Shown: positions 34,116 to 44,286, counted from the first letter of the stretch. The stretch is DNA of 64,000 bases from Lachnospiraceae bacterium (GCA_017416505.1 JAFQCI010000026.1:1-64000); one strand, 5' to 3'. Notes: generated by a model from the sequence alone, not told the origin. Translations and numbers: made by a program.

Positions 34116-34133
34116 TTTGTTTCTATAGAAAAA

Positions 34134-34168
34134 GAAGAGGTATATGTCAGTTTGGCATATACCTCTTC
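34134..34168 (+). terminator. Intrinsic terminator after carB
   Basis: A perfect 13-bp stem GAAGAGGTATATG/CATATACCTCTTC closes a nine-base loop and is followed by CTTTCGTTT. Confidence 0.8.
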
Positions 34169-34199
34169 CTTTCGTTTATCGAAACACTATTGTCATGTA

Positions 34200-34234
34200 A
34201 AAAAGATGCTTTCCATTCAAGAAAGCATCTTTTT
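34200..34234 (-). terminator. Intrinsic terminator after the first chemoreceptor gene
   Basis: AAAAAGATGCTTTC and GAAAGCATCTTTTT form a perfect 14-bp stem with a seven-base loop. T runs on both strands make it effective in either direction. Confidence 0.85.
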
Positions 34235-34252
34235 CTTTATAACTTATCCATC

Positions 34253-35989
34253 TTATAACTTTGCAAAAATAGCAGTTTCTTTGTTCAAATCTGCTGCAAT
34301 TTCCTGGTTTTCGTCCATTCTCTTGCTGATTTTTTCCATGTCTGTTACTAACATCTGAGTACTTTCTGCGGTACTATCTACACCCTTTACACCTTCTTCG
34401 ATAGCCGCAGTAATATTTCCAATAGATGCTGCAATTTCGTTCATTTCGTTTTGCAGAGCATCTGTCTTTTCTTTAAATTCATTCATTATGCTTTCTACAT
34501 AGGTAGCATCATTCATATACTGTGCTCCGGTATCTACGAATTTATGAAAACTTGGTAAAATAGAAGTATTCATATAATCTACCATATTCGTAGAGTTTCC
34601 AGCCAGATTATGTACCGCCTTGATTACAATTTCATTAATCTGCTGGATGCGGTTTGCAGTATCCTTACATGAATCTGCCAGCTTACGGATTTCATCTGCA
34701 ACTACGGCAAAGCCTTTTCCTGCTTCTCCGGCTCTGGCTGCTTCAATGGAAGCATTTAATGCCAATAAATTGGTCTGGCTTGCAATTTCCAAAATATCAT
34801 TGGTCAAATCATTTACCTGGTCTACACTCTTAGAATCTTCGATAGCCTGGTTTAAGACAGACATAATTTCATTCACACGGGTTCCGGTTTCTTCCATGTT
34901 ATTTTTCGCATCACTTTCCAATTCTTCTGCCTGCTGCTTCATAGTAATAGAATATTCATTCATGGCAGAGGATTTCTGAGCAATGATGTCCACTTCGCCC
35001 TTCATGGTTTCTGCATTTTGATTAATGATTCCTGTAGAATTAGATACTTCCTGCATAGTTGCAGCCAATTCTTCTGTCAATGCAGACAAATCCGATACAT
35101 TATCATGAGAAGTACGAACACTTCCTAATACCTCGTTTACTACCACATCCATCTTCTGAGAATTTGTCGTAATCATACGAAGAATCTGTTGTAATTTTTC
35201 CATAAAGGTATTGATACCATTGGCAAGGGCAGCAATTTCGTCATTAGACATTACGGTTACTCTCTTTGTTAAGTCACCTTCATGCTGATCAATGCCATTG
35301 ATAATATCCTTAATATCTTTTTGGGCTTTGGTAATTGGTCTTACCACACGAAGTAATACAATCGCCAATGCAAATATCATAGCAATGGTACTTACTATGA
35401 TGGTTACCATGTTTGTCATAAGTGATTTCTTATAAATAGAAGTCTGCTTTTCCCTCGCTTCGTCAGCCTGTGCAGTAATGGAATCCATCATAGTGGCAAT
35501 ATTATTTTGCATTCCTTCACCATATTTTGATACATCTCCATTCGCCCATCCATAGGCCTCAGCCGTATTGCTATCTGCACTATTGGCTACCAAAAATACA
35601 ATAGAATGCTTAAAGTTCTCATAATTTAAAAGCAATTCTTCATAAACAGCCTGATTTTCCTCTCCTACTTTATCCTGATAATTTAGGAGCATTTCATCCA
35701 ATTTTTCTTCTTCCACTTTAATGTTATCCACAACCTGAATCATGGTATCAAAATCTGTGGCAATAATATGGCTTAAAGCATATTTATGTATGGTATGACT
35801 GGCATCTTCGATTTTGGATAATTCCTGAATGGATACCATATAATTATCTGCTATATCCGCTGCATTTTTATTAATATTTCGAATATTAGTAATTGCTGTA
35901 ATATTCGAAACAATAGATACAAGACCTAAAATGACAACCGGGAGCATAATCATGAATTTTATACTAATACTGCTTCTTTTTTTCTTCAT
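34253..35989 (-). CDS. Methyl-accepting chemotaxis protein, four-helix-bundle sensor
   Basis: The product is 578 aa. Membrane helix 1 (about 13-33) and helix 2 (about 190-212) flank a largely helical periplasmic-side sensor of the 4HB_MCP type. A HAMP domain ([17 protein letters not shown] onward) and a long signalling coiled coil follow. The coil's tip [20 protein letters not shown] is the conserved CheA/CheW-binding hairpin. GGGGAGG precedes the ATG. It starts 14 bases after the sugar-binding lipoprotein gene, so both are co-transcribed. The lipoprotein may hand its ligand to this receptor (inference). Confidence 0.94.
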   Translation of the reverse strand: MKKKRSSISIKFMIMLPVVILGLVSIVSNITAITNIRNINKNAADIADNYMVSIQELSKIEDASHTIHKYALSHIIATDFDTMIQVVDNIKVEEEKLDEMLLNYQDKVGEENQAVYEELLLNYENFKHSIVFLVANSADSNTAEAYGWANGDVSKYGEGMQNNIATMMDSITAQADEAREKQTSIYKKSLMTNMVTIIVSTIAMIFALAIVLLRVVRPITKAQKDIKDIINGIDQHEGDLTKRVTVMSNDEIAALANGINTFMEKLQQILRMITTNSQKMDVVVNEVLGSVRTSHDNVSDLSALTEELAATMQEVSNSTGIINQNAETMKGEVDIIAQKSSAMNEYSITMKQQAEELESDAKNNMEETGTRVNEIMSVLNQAIEDSKSVDQVNDLTNDILEIASQTNLLALNASIEAARAGEAGKGFAVVADEIRKLADSCKDTANRIQQINEIVIKAVHNLAGNSTNMVDYMNTSILPSFHKFVDTGAQYMNDATYVESIMNEFKEKTDALQNEMNEIAASIGNITAAIEEGVKGVDSTAESTQMLVTDMEKISKRMDENQEIAADLNKETAIFAKL

Positions 35990-36003
35990 ATCTTTTTCCT
36001 CCC

Positions 36004-37272
36004 CTAATTACTATATGATAATGTGATTTCTTCCACTAAAGAATCCATATATTGTTGTAAATCTGAAGGAGTCACCCCTGTCGCCATCTGCTCTCCAAAC
36101 CTTTGTACCGGTGCCCAGTAATTCGCACCAATACGTTGTGGTACTGCATATTCGGACTGTGCTAAAATCGCCTGAATAGCTGGAGATTCCATAATCTCTG
36201 GTGAGGCTGCTGCCTTTATATTAGAAGGTCCCTGACCTCTCATGGTAAAACGTAATGTCTGGTTTTCTTCATTGGTAATCCATTCTGCCAGTTTATGCGC
36301 CCATTCTTCGTTTTCAGAATAAGCATTTACACCTACCATCTTATAGCCGGTAAAAGATGCCATCTGCACATCTTTTCCTGCACATTGATAAGTAGGTAGC
36401 TTTGTAGCACCATAATTTTCTCCCCAGGCTTCTTCTACTGCATTGGCATCCCATACACCAAATACTCCTGCTATTACACTGCCATTCTGAATACCTGAAA
36501 CGAAGCTGGCATCTACTGCATTTAAAAATCCTGGATGATTTGCAATAGAAAGCATTGCATTCGCAACATCAATACCCTTTACTTCAGTATCTATGGCATT
36601 CCAGTTACAATGGTTGGATACTCCATCATCATTTAATCCCATTTCCAATCCTGTTCCACCAAAGAAAGAATATAAATACCACCCGGAAGTCCAGTCCATA
36701 ACTACTTTCTTTCCGGAAGCCGCTGCTACATCCAGCATAGTATTTAACGACTGAACATCTGCTTCACTAAAGTATGCCTTATTATAGTATAAAAAATATC
36801 CATTATCTGCTGTCATAGGATAAGCATACATCTTATCATTAATAGTAGCTGTTTCACTGGCTCCTTCAATATTTGCTGCCTTCACGGTGTCTGCATTCAC
36901 CACTGGTGATAATGCCCCGGCAGCTACTAAAATACGCAACTGGTCATCTGCAAAGGTAAAAACATCTGCACCACCTTCCATATCTTTAAACAATTCATCC
37001 TTACAATCTGCTTCTCCAATGGTTTCAATGCTAATTTGAAACTCTGCATCAGAAGCATATTCTGTTTTAAAACTGCTTATCATTTGATTCATTAATTCTT
37101 CATCTTCTGTGGCACACCATACTGTAAGTGCTACTGCTCCACCCTGTTCCTCTTCCGGACTTAAACTTTCCTCTTTTCCATCTTGCTTTGATTGACAACC
37201 TGAAAGCATCCCTGCCATTAAAACCACAGGCAATGTAAAGGCCAAAAGTCTCTTCATTATGTTTTTCTTCAT
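36004..37272 (-). CDS. Extracellular solute-binding lipoprotein (sugar ABC type) without transporter genes
   Basis: The product is 422 aa with a lipoprotein signal peptide (lipobox LSGC, Cys26), anchoring it outside the membrane. The fold is the family 1 sugar-binding type: [50 protein letters not shown], and a C-terminal [15 protein letters not shown]. No permease or ATPase gene is adjacent. The next gene, 14 bases away, is a chemoreceptor, so this protein may serve sensing instead of, or in addition to, import (inference). GGAGG precedes the ATG. Confidence 0.88.
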   Translation of the reverse strand: MKKNIMKRLLAFTLPVVLMAGMLSGCQSKQDGKEESLSPEEEQGGAVALTVWCATEDEELMNQMISSFKTEYASDAEFQISIETIGEADCKDELFKDMEGGADVFTFADDQLRILVAAGALSPVVNADTVKAANIEGASETATINDKMYAYPMTADNGYFLYYNKAYFSEADVQSLNTMLDVAAASGKKVVMDWTSGWYLYSFFGGTGLEMGLNDDGVSNHCNWNAIDTEVKGIDVANAMLSIANHPGFLNAVDASFVSGIQNGSVIAGVFGVWDANAVEEAWGENYGATKLPTYQCAGKDVQMASFTGYKMVGVNAYSENEEWAHKLAEWITNEENQTLRFTMRGQGPSNIKAAASPEIMESPAIQAILAQSEYAVPQRIGANYWAPVQRFGEQMATGVTPSDLQQYMDSLVEEITLSYSN

Positions 37273-37362
37273 ACGCTTCCTCCATTTCTGATATTTTTCG
37301 GCATATATATTTTAATTATAGCATAGATTTTACATTCTTCCTAGCATAAATTACATAAAAAA

Positions 37363-37430
37363 AAGAGCAGAACCATCGTTACCGTTCACAAATGAGCAGT
37401 AACGAAACATCTTAAATATGTTCTACTCTT
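37363..37430 (-). terminator. Terminator with a GTTACTG-family palindrome in its loop
   Basis: AAGAGCAGAAC (37363-37373) and GTTCTACTCTT (37420-37430) pair with one wobble and run into eight Ts on the - strand. The loop contains the palindrome GTTACCGTTCA...TGAGCAGTAAC (37378-37403). It follows the YbaK-family gene by about 75 bases. Confidence 0.7.
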
Positions 37431-37504
37431 ACTTCTTTTTATGTTAATACTATACAAAAAACTCTTTTATCAAATTTTACCCTTTGACATATGTTCTTAT
37501 CAAA

Positions 37505-37984
37505 TTATAAAATATCTTCAAATTCTGCATTGGCAGCACTTTTTAAATCTTCTGGTTTTAATTCAATCTGGGAACCTATTCTGCCACCACTTACTATCAT
37601 GGTTTCCAGATTTTTAGCAGCCTCATGAATTACTGTTTTATACTGTTTCTTCATACCGATAGCCGTACAGCCTCCCCTGATATAACCCGTTACTGCATTG
37701 ATTTCCTTTACCGGAATCATAGAAAGGGATTTCTGGCCTACCGCTTTCGCAGCCTTCTTTAAATCCAGTTCTCCATCAATAGGTATGACAAATACATAAT
37801 AATTTTTATCCGTTCCTATAGTCACCAGGGTTTTATATACCTTTTCATGTGGTAATCCCAGCAAATCTGCTGTCTGTGCACCATCAATAAATTCGTCACA
37901 TTCATAGGTATGATGTGTAAATGGAATCTTTTTCTTTTCCAGAATACGCATTGCATTGGTTTTGATTTCTTTTTGCTTTGCCAT
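37505..37984 (-). CDS. ybaK: YbaK/EbsC-family aminoacyl-tRNA deacylase (Cys-tRNA(Pro) type)
   Basis: The product is 159 aa, the usual length for this free-standing editing enzyme, which removes cysteine mischarged on tRNA-Pro. The fold signature is seen in HHTYECDEFIDGAQTADLLG, the substrate-pocket lysine in VYKTLVTIGTDKNYYVFVIP, and GYIRGGCTAIGMKKQY, whose GGCTAIGMKK block is typical of YbaK proteins. A GGAG-containing site lies before the ATG. It appears to be monocistronic. Confidence 0.9.
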   Translation of the reverse strand: MAKQKEIKTNAMRILEKKKIPFTHHTYECDEFIDGAQTADLLGLPHEKVYKTLVTIGTDKNYYVFVIPIDGELDLKKAAKAVGQKSLSMIPVKEINAVTGYIRGGCTAIGMKKQYKTVIHEAAKNLETMIVSGGRIGSQIELKPEDLKSAANAEFEDIL

Positions 37985-38069
37985 GATAGTTCATCTCCAC
38001 TGTATGCCTTGGTGATTCATGATACATTCATCCTATTGTTTTGGTGATGCTGACCATAAAGCATCTCGG

Positions 38070-38903
38070 CTACTTTCCAAGTTTTTTCAATAAATATGGG
38101 ATTCCCTGTTCGAAGTTTACACCATACCAGCATCCGTCTTTATCGTTCATGGTAATTCGGATACATTCTGCGGTATAATCTGCTGCAACCTTTAAGCCTT
38201 CTTTCCAGTCCATGCCGTTCATCATAGCACCTACAAGAGTACTTGCGAAAACATCTCCTGTTCCATGGAAACTTGCAGGCAGCTTTTCGTTTGAATAGTA
38301 GAAAAATTCGTCTGCTTCCTTATCATATCCCATAACTCCGGTGGTTCCTTCTTTGAAACCAATACCAGTCAGTACAGAAATTTTAGCACCTAGTTTGGAT
38401 AATTGCAATAACATTTTTTTCACATATGCTTCATCATAATCTTCTTTGTATTCCATACCAGTCATAAAAGAAGCCTCTGTCATATTTGGCACAATGATAT
38501 CTGCCTTTGCGCATAAGGTTGCCATCTTTGAAGCAAATGCCTCGTCAAAAGCAGGATAAAGTTTACCGTTGTCACCCATAACAGGGTCTACTACGATTAC
38601 ATTGGAATCTGTCTTAAACTCATCAAACATAGCAGCAACAATATCAATCTGTTCAAAAGAACCTAAATAACCAGTATAAATTGCATCAAAATCAATGTTT
38701 TCTTCTTTCCAATGCTTAGTGATTGGTTTGATTTCATCCGTCAAATCTTTAAATGTAAAGTTTTTGAACATGGTATGTGTTGATAATACTGCAGTAGGAA
38801 TGATGGATGCCTCTACTCCCATAGCTGAAATAATAGGAAGTGCAACGGTCAAGGAACATTTTCCTACACATGAGATATCCTGAATGGTGACAATTCGTTT
38901 CAT
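38070..38903 (-). CDS. Pyridoxal/pyridoxamine kinase
   Basis: The product is 277 aa from the ATG at 38903 with AAAGGAG upstream; upstream in-frame codons lie in the intergenic region. It is a ribokinase-fold enzyme that phosphorylates vitamin B6 forms to give PLP precursors. VTIQDISCVGKCSLTVALPI at the start, VVDPVMGDNGKLYPAFD, and the catalytic GTGDVFASTLVGAMMNG are all present. It is divergent from a MocR/PdxR-type regulator with about 100 bases between, a known arrangement for B6 control. Whether it prefers pyridoxal or pyridoxamine cannot be read. Confidence 0.9.
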   Translation of the reverse strand: MKRIVTIQDISCVGKCSLTVALPIISAMGVEASIIPTAVLSTHTMFKNFTFKDLTDEIKPITKHWKEENIDFDAIYTGYLGSFEQIDIVAAMFDEFKTDSNVIVVDPVMGDNGKLYPAFDEAFASKMATLCAKADIIVPNMTEASFMTGMEYKEDYDEAYVKKMLLQLSKLGAKISVLTGIGFKEGTTGVMGYDKEADEFFYYSNEKLPASFHGTGDVFASTLVGAMMNGMDWKEGLKVAADYTAECIRITMNDKDGCWYGVNFEQGIPYLLKKLGK

Positions 38904-39007
38904 TTTTCTTTTCTCCTTTACAAACGCATTTTTTCTTATTATACTATACTTTGGATATATTAAAATAATCAAAAACCAAACATTATATATAGCCAGATTG
39001 GAGTATT

Positions 39008-40411
39008 ATGCTAACTTATTCCTTTGAAGAAAAAGGCAACGACAGCCTTTACGAATACTTATACAAACAAATAAAAAAGGACATTCTTTCCTTCCAGCTT
39101 GCACCGGATGAAAAGCTTCCTTCCAAACGTGCATTGGCTAAGCATCTTAACATTAGTACCATTACCGTTGAAAATGCATATAGCCAGTTAATCGCAGAAG
39201 GATATCTATATTCTGTGCCAAAAAGCGGATATTATGTTTCAAATATTTCCTCCAGAAGACCCTTAGAAGAGACCCCTTCTGTTTCTTCCTCTGAGGAAAA
39301 GAATCTTCCAGACCCTTATTTTGCTGATTTCGTGAGTAACTCTACGGTTCAGCATAACTTTCCTTTCTCTACCTGGACAAAGTTAATGAGAGAAACCATG
39401 TCAGATGACGCAAAAAAGCTTATGGTCAGATCACCTTCTGCCGGAGTCCTGGAACTAAGAACTGCTATTTCCCATTACCTGCATCAGTTTCAGGGATTAA
39501 ACGTAGAACCGGAACAGATTATTGTTGGTGCCGGAACGGAATATCTCTATGGACTTATTATCCAGTTACTTGGAAGAAATCAGATTTATGCTGTGGAAGA
39601 ACCCGGATATCAGAAGATTTCAAAAATATATCGTGCCAATGATGTATCTTTGGCTCATATTTCCCTGGATGAAAACGGAATTGATTTAGGGCAATTAGAA
39701 AAAAGCAATGCGGATGTCTTACATATTTCCCCATCCCACCATTTTCCTACGGGATTTGTTACTCCTATCAGCAGAAGATATGAACTTTTATCCTGGGCAT
39801 CGAAATCCCCGAATCGATTTATTATCGAAGACGATTATGACAGTGAATTCCGTCTTCTTGGAAAACCGATTCCCTCCCTGTCCAGTATTGACGTTTTGGA
39901 TAAAGTAATTTATATTAATACCTTTTCCAAAAGCCTTAGTTCCACCATACGAATCAGCTATATGGTTCTGCCGAAAACCCTGATTCACACATATAAAAAA
40001 GAATTAAGTTTTTATTCCTGTACTGTTTCAAATTTTGAGCAATATACCCTGGCAAAATTTATTGAGGGCGGATATCTTGAAAAACACATTAACCGTATGC
40101 GTAATTTTTACCGTTCTCAACGGGACGTGATTCTTTCTTGTATTAAAAAGGAAAAAAATTATGAAAAGACCTTGATTCGGGAAGAAAATGCCGGTCTTCA
40201 TTTTCTTTTAGAGGTGCAGACGGACTTGTCTGATTATGACTTAACAAAAAAAGCCTTGGAACATGGAATCCACATTTCCTGTCTTAGTCACTATTTCCAC
40301 GATAAATCCAAGGCAAAAGAACATACTTTAATTGTCAATTACTCCGGCATCGAAACCGATAAAATGCAGGAGGCAGTTCATAGATTATTTCAAAGTTTAT
40401 GGGAATCATAA
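39008..40411 (+). CDS. MocR/PdxR-type transcription regulator
   Basis: The product is 467 aa. An N-terminal GntR-type winged helix (about 10-80; KLPSKRALAKHLNISTITV) is joined to a class I aminotransferase-like domain. The PLP lysine is in NTFSKSLSSTIRISYMVLP, with SPSHHFPTGFVTPISRR and IIEDDYDSEFR before it. Such proteins sense PLP and control vitamin B6 genes. The divergent pyridoxal kinase gene is the obvious target; the 104-base gap (38904-39007) must hold the shared operator, though no repeat was certain by eye. Its 3' end overlaps the convergent NUDIX gene by six bases. Confidence 0.93.
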   Translation: MLTYSFEEKGNDSLYEYLYKQIKKDILSFQLAPDEKLPSKRALAKHLNISTITVENAYSQLIAEGYLYSVPKSGYYVSNISSRRPLEETPSVSSSEEKNLPDPYFADFVSNSTVQHNFPFSTWTKLMRETMSDDAKKLMVRSPSAGVLELRTAISHYLHQFQGLNVEPEQIIVGAGTEYLYGLIIQLLGRNQIYAVEEPGYQKISKIYRANDVSLAHISLDENGIDLGQLEKSNADVLHISPSHHFPTGFVTPISRRYELLSWASKSPNRFIIEDDYDSEFRLLGKPIPSLSSIDVLDKVIYINTFSKSLSSTIRISYMVLPKTLIHTYKKELSFYSCTVSNFEQYTLAKFIEGGYLEKHINRMRNFYRSQRDVILSCIKKEKNYEKTLIREENAGLHFLLEVQTDLSDYDLTKKALEHGIHISCLSHYFHDKSKAKEHTLIVNYSGIETDKMQEAVHRLFQSLWES

Positions 40412-40888
40412 AACATTGAAATAATCTATTCCCCGAATCATCTCCCTTGCTTCTATCAGGCATTCTCCCCGATACCTTAATTTTAAAGAGAAATACTCCT
40501 TTTCCTCTGCCAAAAGCTTTAAGAAAATCTTATCTCCTTCCCATAGGTTCAGTTGAAACACTTCTTCTTTTTCAATCCACTTTAAAGTTCCTTCATCGCA
40601 ATCCGTTACTTCTCCGGAAAATTTATCTATGGTATATAAGTGCATATATTCTATGATTCCGCCTTCTTGAATAAAAGTCACCAAACCACGATAAGAAAAC
40701 CCTTCCACCGTAAGTCCGGTTTCTTCTTTTACTTCCCGAATCATACATTCTTCCGGAGTTTCTCCCTCTTCAAATCTGCCGCCTACACCAATCCATTTTC
40801 CCTCATTGATATCATTTTCTTTTTTATTCCGATATAACATCAGATATTTTCCATCCTGCTCAATATAACATAACGTCGTTAATAACAT
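40406..40888 (-). CDS. NUDIX hydrolase (8-oxo-dGTP diphosphatase-like)
   Basis: The product is 160 aa from the ATG at 40888, chosen for AGGAGG upstream. The NUDIX box is complete: GGRFEEGETPEECMIREVKEE followed by TGL. The N-terminus LTTLCYIEQDGKYLMLYRN is typical of MutT-like enzymes, and the tail (about 110-160) is of the type found in clostridial 8-oxo-dGTP diphosphatases. It may clean oxidised nucleotides; the substrate is not certain. It ends inside the last codons of the convergent MocR gene. Confidence 0.87.
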   Translation of the reverse strand: MLLTTLCYIEQDGKYLMLYRNKKENDINEGKWIGVGGRFEEGETPEECMIREVKEETGLTVEGFSYRGLVTFIQEGGIIEYMHLYTIDKFSGEVTDCDEGTLKWIEKEEVFQLNLWEGDKIFLKLLAEEKEYFSLKLRYRGECLIEAREMIRGIDYFNVL

Positions 40889-40899
40889 TTTCTTTCCTC

Positions 40900-41211
40900 C
40901 TACCATCCTGCCAGTTGAACCAAAAAGGCTGTCATTGCCGCACCTACCGCTACAGTCAAAAGGCTGCGTTTAAAATATGCCAGTATAATTGCCGCCACAC
41001 AACCTAAAGATGCACTAAGCCTAGAGCCTGTACTAGAAAAAATCGCAGGAAAGGTCATGGCTGACAATACAACATATGGAACATAGTATAAAAAGGATTT
41101 TACCCATTTATGATTGATTTTCTTTCGAAATAATACCATGGGAGTCACACGAATAAGGTAAGTCACTCCCGCCATTACTGCAATTCCCATTAATAAATAT
41201 CCTGTTTTCAT
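40900..41211 (-). CDS. azlD: AzlD-type branched-chain amino acid transport subunit
   Basis: The product is 103 aa from the ATG at 41211, overlapping the azlC stop codon (ATGA). Longer in-frame sequence upstream lies within azlC. It has three to four hydrophobic segments with the family pattern GVTYLIRVTPMVLFRKKI, YYVPYVVLSAMTFPAIF and LLTVAVGAAMTAFLV. With AzlC it forms a small exporter family linked to branched-chain amino acids and 4-azaleucine resistance. GAGGAG precedes the start. Confidence 0.9.
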   Translation of the reverse strand: MKTGYLLMGIAVMAGVTYLIRVTPMVLFRKKINHKWVKSFLYYVPYVVLSAMTFPAIFSSTGSRLSASLGCVAAIILAYFKRSLLTVAVGAAMTAFLVQLAGW

Positions 41212-41915
41212 TCTGTCTTCTCCTCGTCCACTGGAAATAATGTCGCTGCGACTGCACTTACCAGGATGGTAATGATAATAATAGACCATCCCCCAGAGCA
41301 TTCTTTTAGTCCCGGAAGATAAGCAAATGCCAGACTAAATAGTATGGCTAATATCACAGCAAACAACACATTTTTATGTTCCCTTGCAACAGGAATCACA
41401 ATGGCGATAAACATACCATAAAGGGCAATCCCCATGGCACTGGATAGTATTTCAGGCATAATGGAAGTTGCCACCGCCCCTGCCAAGGTGCCTCCTGTCC
41501 ATCCAAGCATTGGCATTAAAATTAAGCCTGCCATATAGGAAGAGGTCAAGTCTTCCTTTCTTTGCATGGATACTGCAAAAATCTCATCTGTAATCCCAAA
41601 GGAAATAAAAAAACGTTCTTTTAATGACATTTTACTTTCTACTTTTTGAGATACGGACAAGGACATCAGAAAATATCGGATATTAATAATAAGAGTCGTT
41701 AAAGCCAGTTCTATCATAGTTCCATGGACAAGCAACAGATTCACTCCGGCAAACTGCCCTGCACTGGTTAGATTCGTTAATGAAATTAAAACCGTTGCCC
41801 AAATTGGCAGACCGGACAAAACAGAAGTCAGTCCAAATGCCATGGAAACAGAAAAATATCCCAAACAAATGGGAATTCCGTCACGAATTCCCTGAATCAA
41901 TTCATTCTTTTTCAT
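41208..41915 (-). CDS. azlC: AzlC-type branched-chain amino acid exporter subunit
   Basis: The product is 235 aa with about six to seven membrane helices. Family features are GIRDGIPICLGYFSVSMAFG at the start, NLTSAGQFAGVNLL, LIINIRYFLMSLSVSQK, and FGITDEIFAVS. It works with the overlapping azlD. AGGAG precedes the ATG. It starts 17 bases after the MATE transporter stop, so the three genes may share a transcript. Confidence 0.92.
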   Translation of the reverse strand: MKKNELIQGIRDGIPICLGYFSVSMAFGLTSVLSGLPIWATVLISLTNLTSAGQFAGVNLLLVHGTMIELALTTLIINIRYFLMSLSVSQKVESKMSLKERFFISFGITDEIFAVSMQRKEDLTSSYMAGLILMPMLGWTGGTLAGAVATSIMPEILSSAMGIALYGMFIAIVIPVAREHKNVLFAVILAILFSLAFAYLPGLKECSGGWSIIIITILVSAVAATLFPVDEEKTE

Positions 41916-41932
41916 TTATAACTCCCCATCTC

Positions 41933-43318
41933 CTATGTTTGTCCTGCTGCTTTCCATTTACGTCCTAACCTTCGCCTTACAATGATAAAACAGATAATAT
42001 GTGCAAGCAGCGTAATCGTCCAGGATATCGGATAAGTAAGGTATATCATCTGAACTGTATGGAACTGCTCCATTTGAAACAAGGTTGCAAGCCAGATTAA
42101 TCGCAATGCACAGGCACCAATTAGGGACACTATCATAGGCATAACGGAATATCCCAATCCCCTAAGCATTCCTACCATAACATCCATCATTCCACATAGT
42201 GCATATACACTACAGATATATTTCAAACGCTCGGTTCCTGCTGCAATTACTTCCGGATTTTTAGAATAAAATCCCAGTAACTCCTCTGAAAAAAGCACTG
42301 CTCCATTTCCCATAACCAGACCTACCACCAGCACACAAAGCTGGGCTGTGATTAATATTTTATTAATTCTTTCATATTTTGCAGCCCCTACATTCTGGCT
42401 GGTAAAGGAAATGGCCGACTGATAAAAGGCATTCATGGACATATATACAAAGCCTTCTACATTGCTTGCCGCTGAATTTCCTGCCACCTCAATGGCACCA
42501 AAGGAGTTAATGGAAGATTGAATTGTTACATTGGCAATCGCAAAAATAACTCCTTGAAATCCCGCTGGAAGTCCAATTTGTAAGATTTTTAATAAAATTT
42601 TAGGGTGAATTCGTAAACTTTTTAATTCCAGACGAATTCCACTTTGTTCTTTCATTAAACAAAGCAAGACCAAAGCTGCAGAAATACACTGGGAAATTAC
42701 TGTCGCCAAGGCTACTCCTGCTACATCCATTTTAAATTGGATGACAAACACCAAGTTTAGTACCACATTAATTACGCCGGCTAACAACAAGAAATAGAGT
42801 GGACGTTTGGTATCTCCTACCGCCCTTAAAATGGCACTTCCAAAATTATAAACCATAGTAGCTGTCATTCCCAAAAAATAAATACGAAGATAGGTGGTTG
42901 CAAGGTCCCGAACTTCCTCCGGAGATTGCATCCAGATTAAAATCTGACGAGCTCCTACAACACCTACTATAGTTAAAATTACCCCACTTAAAATACTAAG
43001 CATCATGGCAGTATGTACGGTATCCTTTAATTCTTTTTCCTGCTTCGCACCAAAAAATCTAGCCACTAAAACATTAGCACCAATGGATAAACCGATAAAA
43101 AGATTCGTAAGCAGATTGATAAGGGAAGTATTAGAACCAACTGCAGCTAAAGAATTATCTCCTGCATACCTTCCCACAACAATAATATCTGCCGCATTGA
43201 ATAATAACTGCAGAATACTGGAACACATTAAGGGAACTGCAAACAACAGCATCTTCTTTAAAATAGAACCACTACACATGTCAATTTGATATTTCTTTTT
43301 TTCTTTATTTTCTGACAT
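41933..43318 (-). CDS. MATE-family multidrug/cation antiporter
   Basis: The product is about 461 aa (a further in-frame ATG lies three codons upstream, and the choice is uncertain). It has twelve membrane helices in two similar halves, typical of the DinF/NorM-like group. The N-terminal half has LFNAADIIVVGRYAGDNSLAAVG and SIGANVLVARFFGAKQ. The second half has GNSAASNVEGFVYMSMNAFYQSA and SFTSQNVGAAKYERI. It exports cationic compounds using ion gradients; the substrate is unknown. Confidence 0.92.
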   Translation of the reverse strand: MSENKEKKKYQIDMCSGSILKKMLLFAVPLMCSSILQLLFNAADIIVVGRYAGDNSLAAVGSNTSLINLLTNLFIGLSIGANVLVARFFGAKQEKELKDTVHTAMMLSILSGVILTIVGVVGARQILIWMQSPEEVRDLATTYLRIYFLGMTATMVYNFGSAILRAVGDTKRPLYFLLLAGVINVVLNLVFVIQFKMDVAGVALATVISQCISAALVLLCLMKEQSGIRLELKSLRIHPKILLKILQIGLPAGFQGVIFAIANVTIQSSINSFGAIEVAGNSAASNVEGFVYMSMNAFYQSAISFTSQNVGAAKYERINKILITAQLCVLVVGLVMGNGAVLFSEELLGFYSKNPEVIAAGTERLKYICSVYALCGMMDVMVGMLRGLGYSVMPMIVSLIGACALRLIWLATLFQMEQFHTVQMIYLTYPISWTITLLAHIICFIIVRRRLGRKWKAAGQT

Positions 43319-43392
43319 ATTCTTCATCTCTTTTCTTATATCCTACGTACTCTAAGTTAGAACAAAAAACTCATCATTTCTGCTATTTAAAA

Positions 43393-44100
43393 CTATTTTA
43401 GCCCTTTTAAAAAATCCATTAACTCTTCAAAGCCACCTTGTGGATATTCCGAAATATCCTGTTCTTCTTTGTTTATCAGGCAATCCTTATGTAAAAATAC
43501 TTTCATTCCAAGTGTTTTTGCTACCATATCTTCCGTTACATCATTTCCTACCATCAGACATTCTTCTGCCTTGCATCCGATTTTATCTAAAATCTCCTGG
43601 TAGTATTTTGGATTTGGTTTGCAATAACTGCTATTCTCATAAGTAGTATAAAGTTCAAAATCCTCTGGCTTAAGCCCCGCCCAACGGATTCGATTCTCCG
43701 TAGCCGGTGCCGGAAAAATCGGATTGGTTGCCAGAACCACTCGAAATCCCATTTCTTTTACCTGATTAAAATATCCTGCTACTTTCTCATTTCTCGGACA
43801 GGTAAAGGATGCCTTATTAAAATCATTAACATAAAAATCATCTATCAATGGACGATGCTCTAAGGCTTCTTTTCCCATCATTTCTTCAAAAACCTTCCAG
43901 AATACCACTTCATTTTTCACTGTTCCATCATTCCTTACCATAGCTTCCATACCAGCCATAATAGTTTGAATGAATTTATCTTTTTCGTATCCTAAGGGAA
44001 GTAATCGTTCCAATAATAATTTAAAATAAGCCTTTACAAAAAGCTCCTGGTTCATAGGCAATAAAGTCCCGTCTAAATCAAATAAAATGGTTGTTATCAT
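43393..44100 (-). CDS. HAD-family hydrolase
   Basis: The product is 235 aa with HAD motifs: LFDLDGTLLPMNQELF (nucleophile), VVLATNPIFPAPAT (motif II), CKPNPKYYQEILDKIG (motif III lysine), and CLMVGNDVTEDMVAKTLG (motif IV). The helical cap (about 20-100) is of the C1 type. GGAAGGAG precedes the ATG. It lies downstream of the DUF1846 gene but behind a terminator hairpin. The substrate is not predictable. Confidence 0.87.
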   Translation of the reverse strand: MITTILFDLDGTLLPMNQELFVKAYFKLLLERLLPLGYEKDKFIQTIMAGMEAMVRNDGTVKNEVVFWKVFEEMMGKEALEHRPLIDDFYVNDFNKASFTCPRNEKVAGYFNQVKEMGFRVVLATNPIFPAPATENRIRWAGLKPEDFELYTTYENSSYCKPNPKYYQEILDKIGCKAEECLMVGNDVTEDMVAKTLGMKVFLHKDCLINKEEQDISEYPQGGFEELMDFLKGLK

Positions 44101-44123
44101 AATTCTCTCCTTCCTTTCTTAAC

Positions 44124-44214
44124 AAAAAAGGACTATCTGTATTTTATTTATGGCATTTACAATGCTTACCGCTTTTATCATCCCAAAATAACAACTCACA
44201 GATATTCCTTTTTT
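44124..44214 (-). terminator. Long-loop hairpin after the DUF1846 gene
   Basis: AAAAAAGGACTATCTGT (44124-44140) pairs with ACAGATATTCCTTTTTT (44198-44214) at 16 of 17 positions around a 57-base loop. T/A-rich ends fit a terminator working on either strand. Its layout matches the long-loop hairpins at 6595, 37363 and 63544. Confidence 0.6.
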
Positions 44215-44286
44215 TACATTGTTCCCTGCATAACAGAGGTTTAACCTATATCTCTTACTCTACCAAAAACCGTCTTTTTTCCTTTC

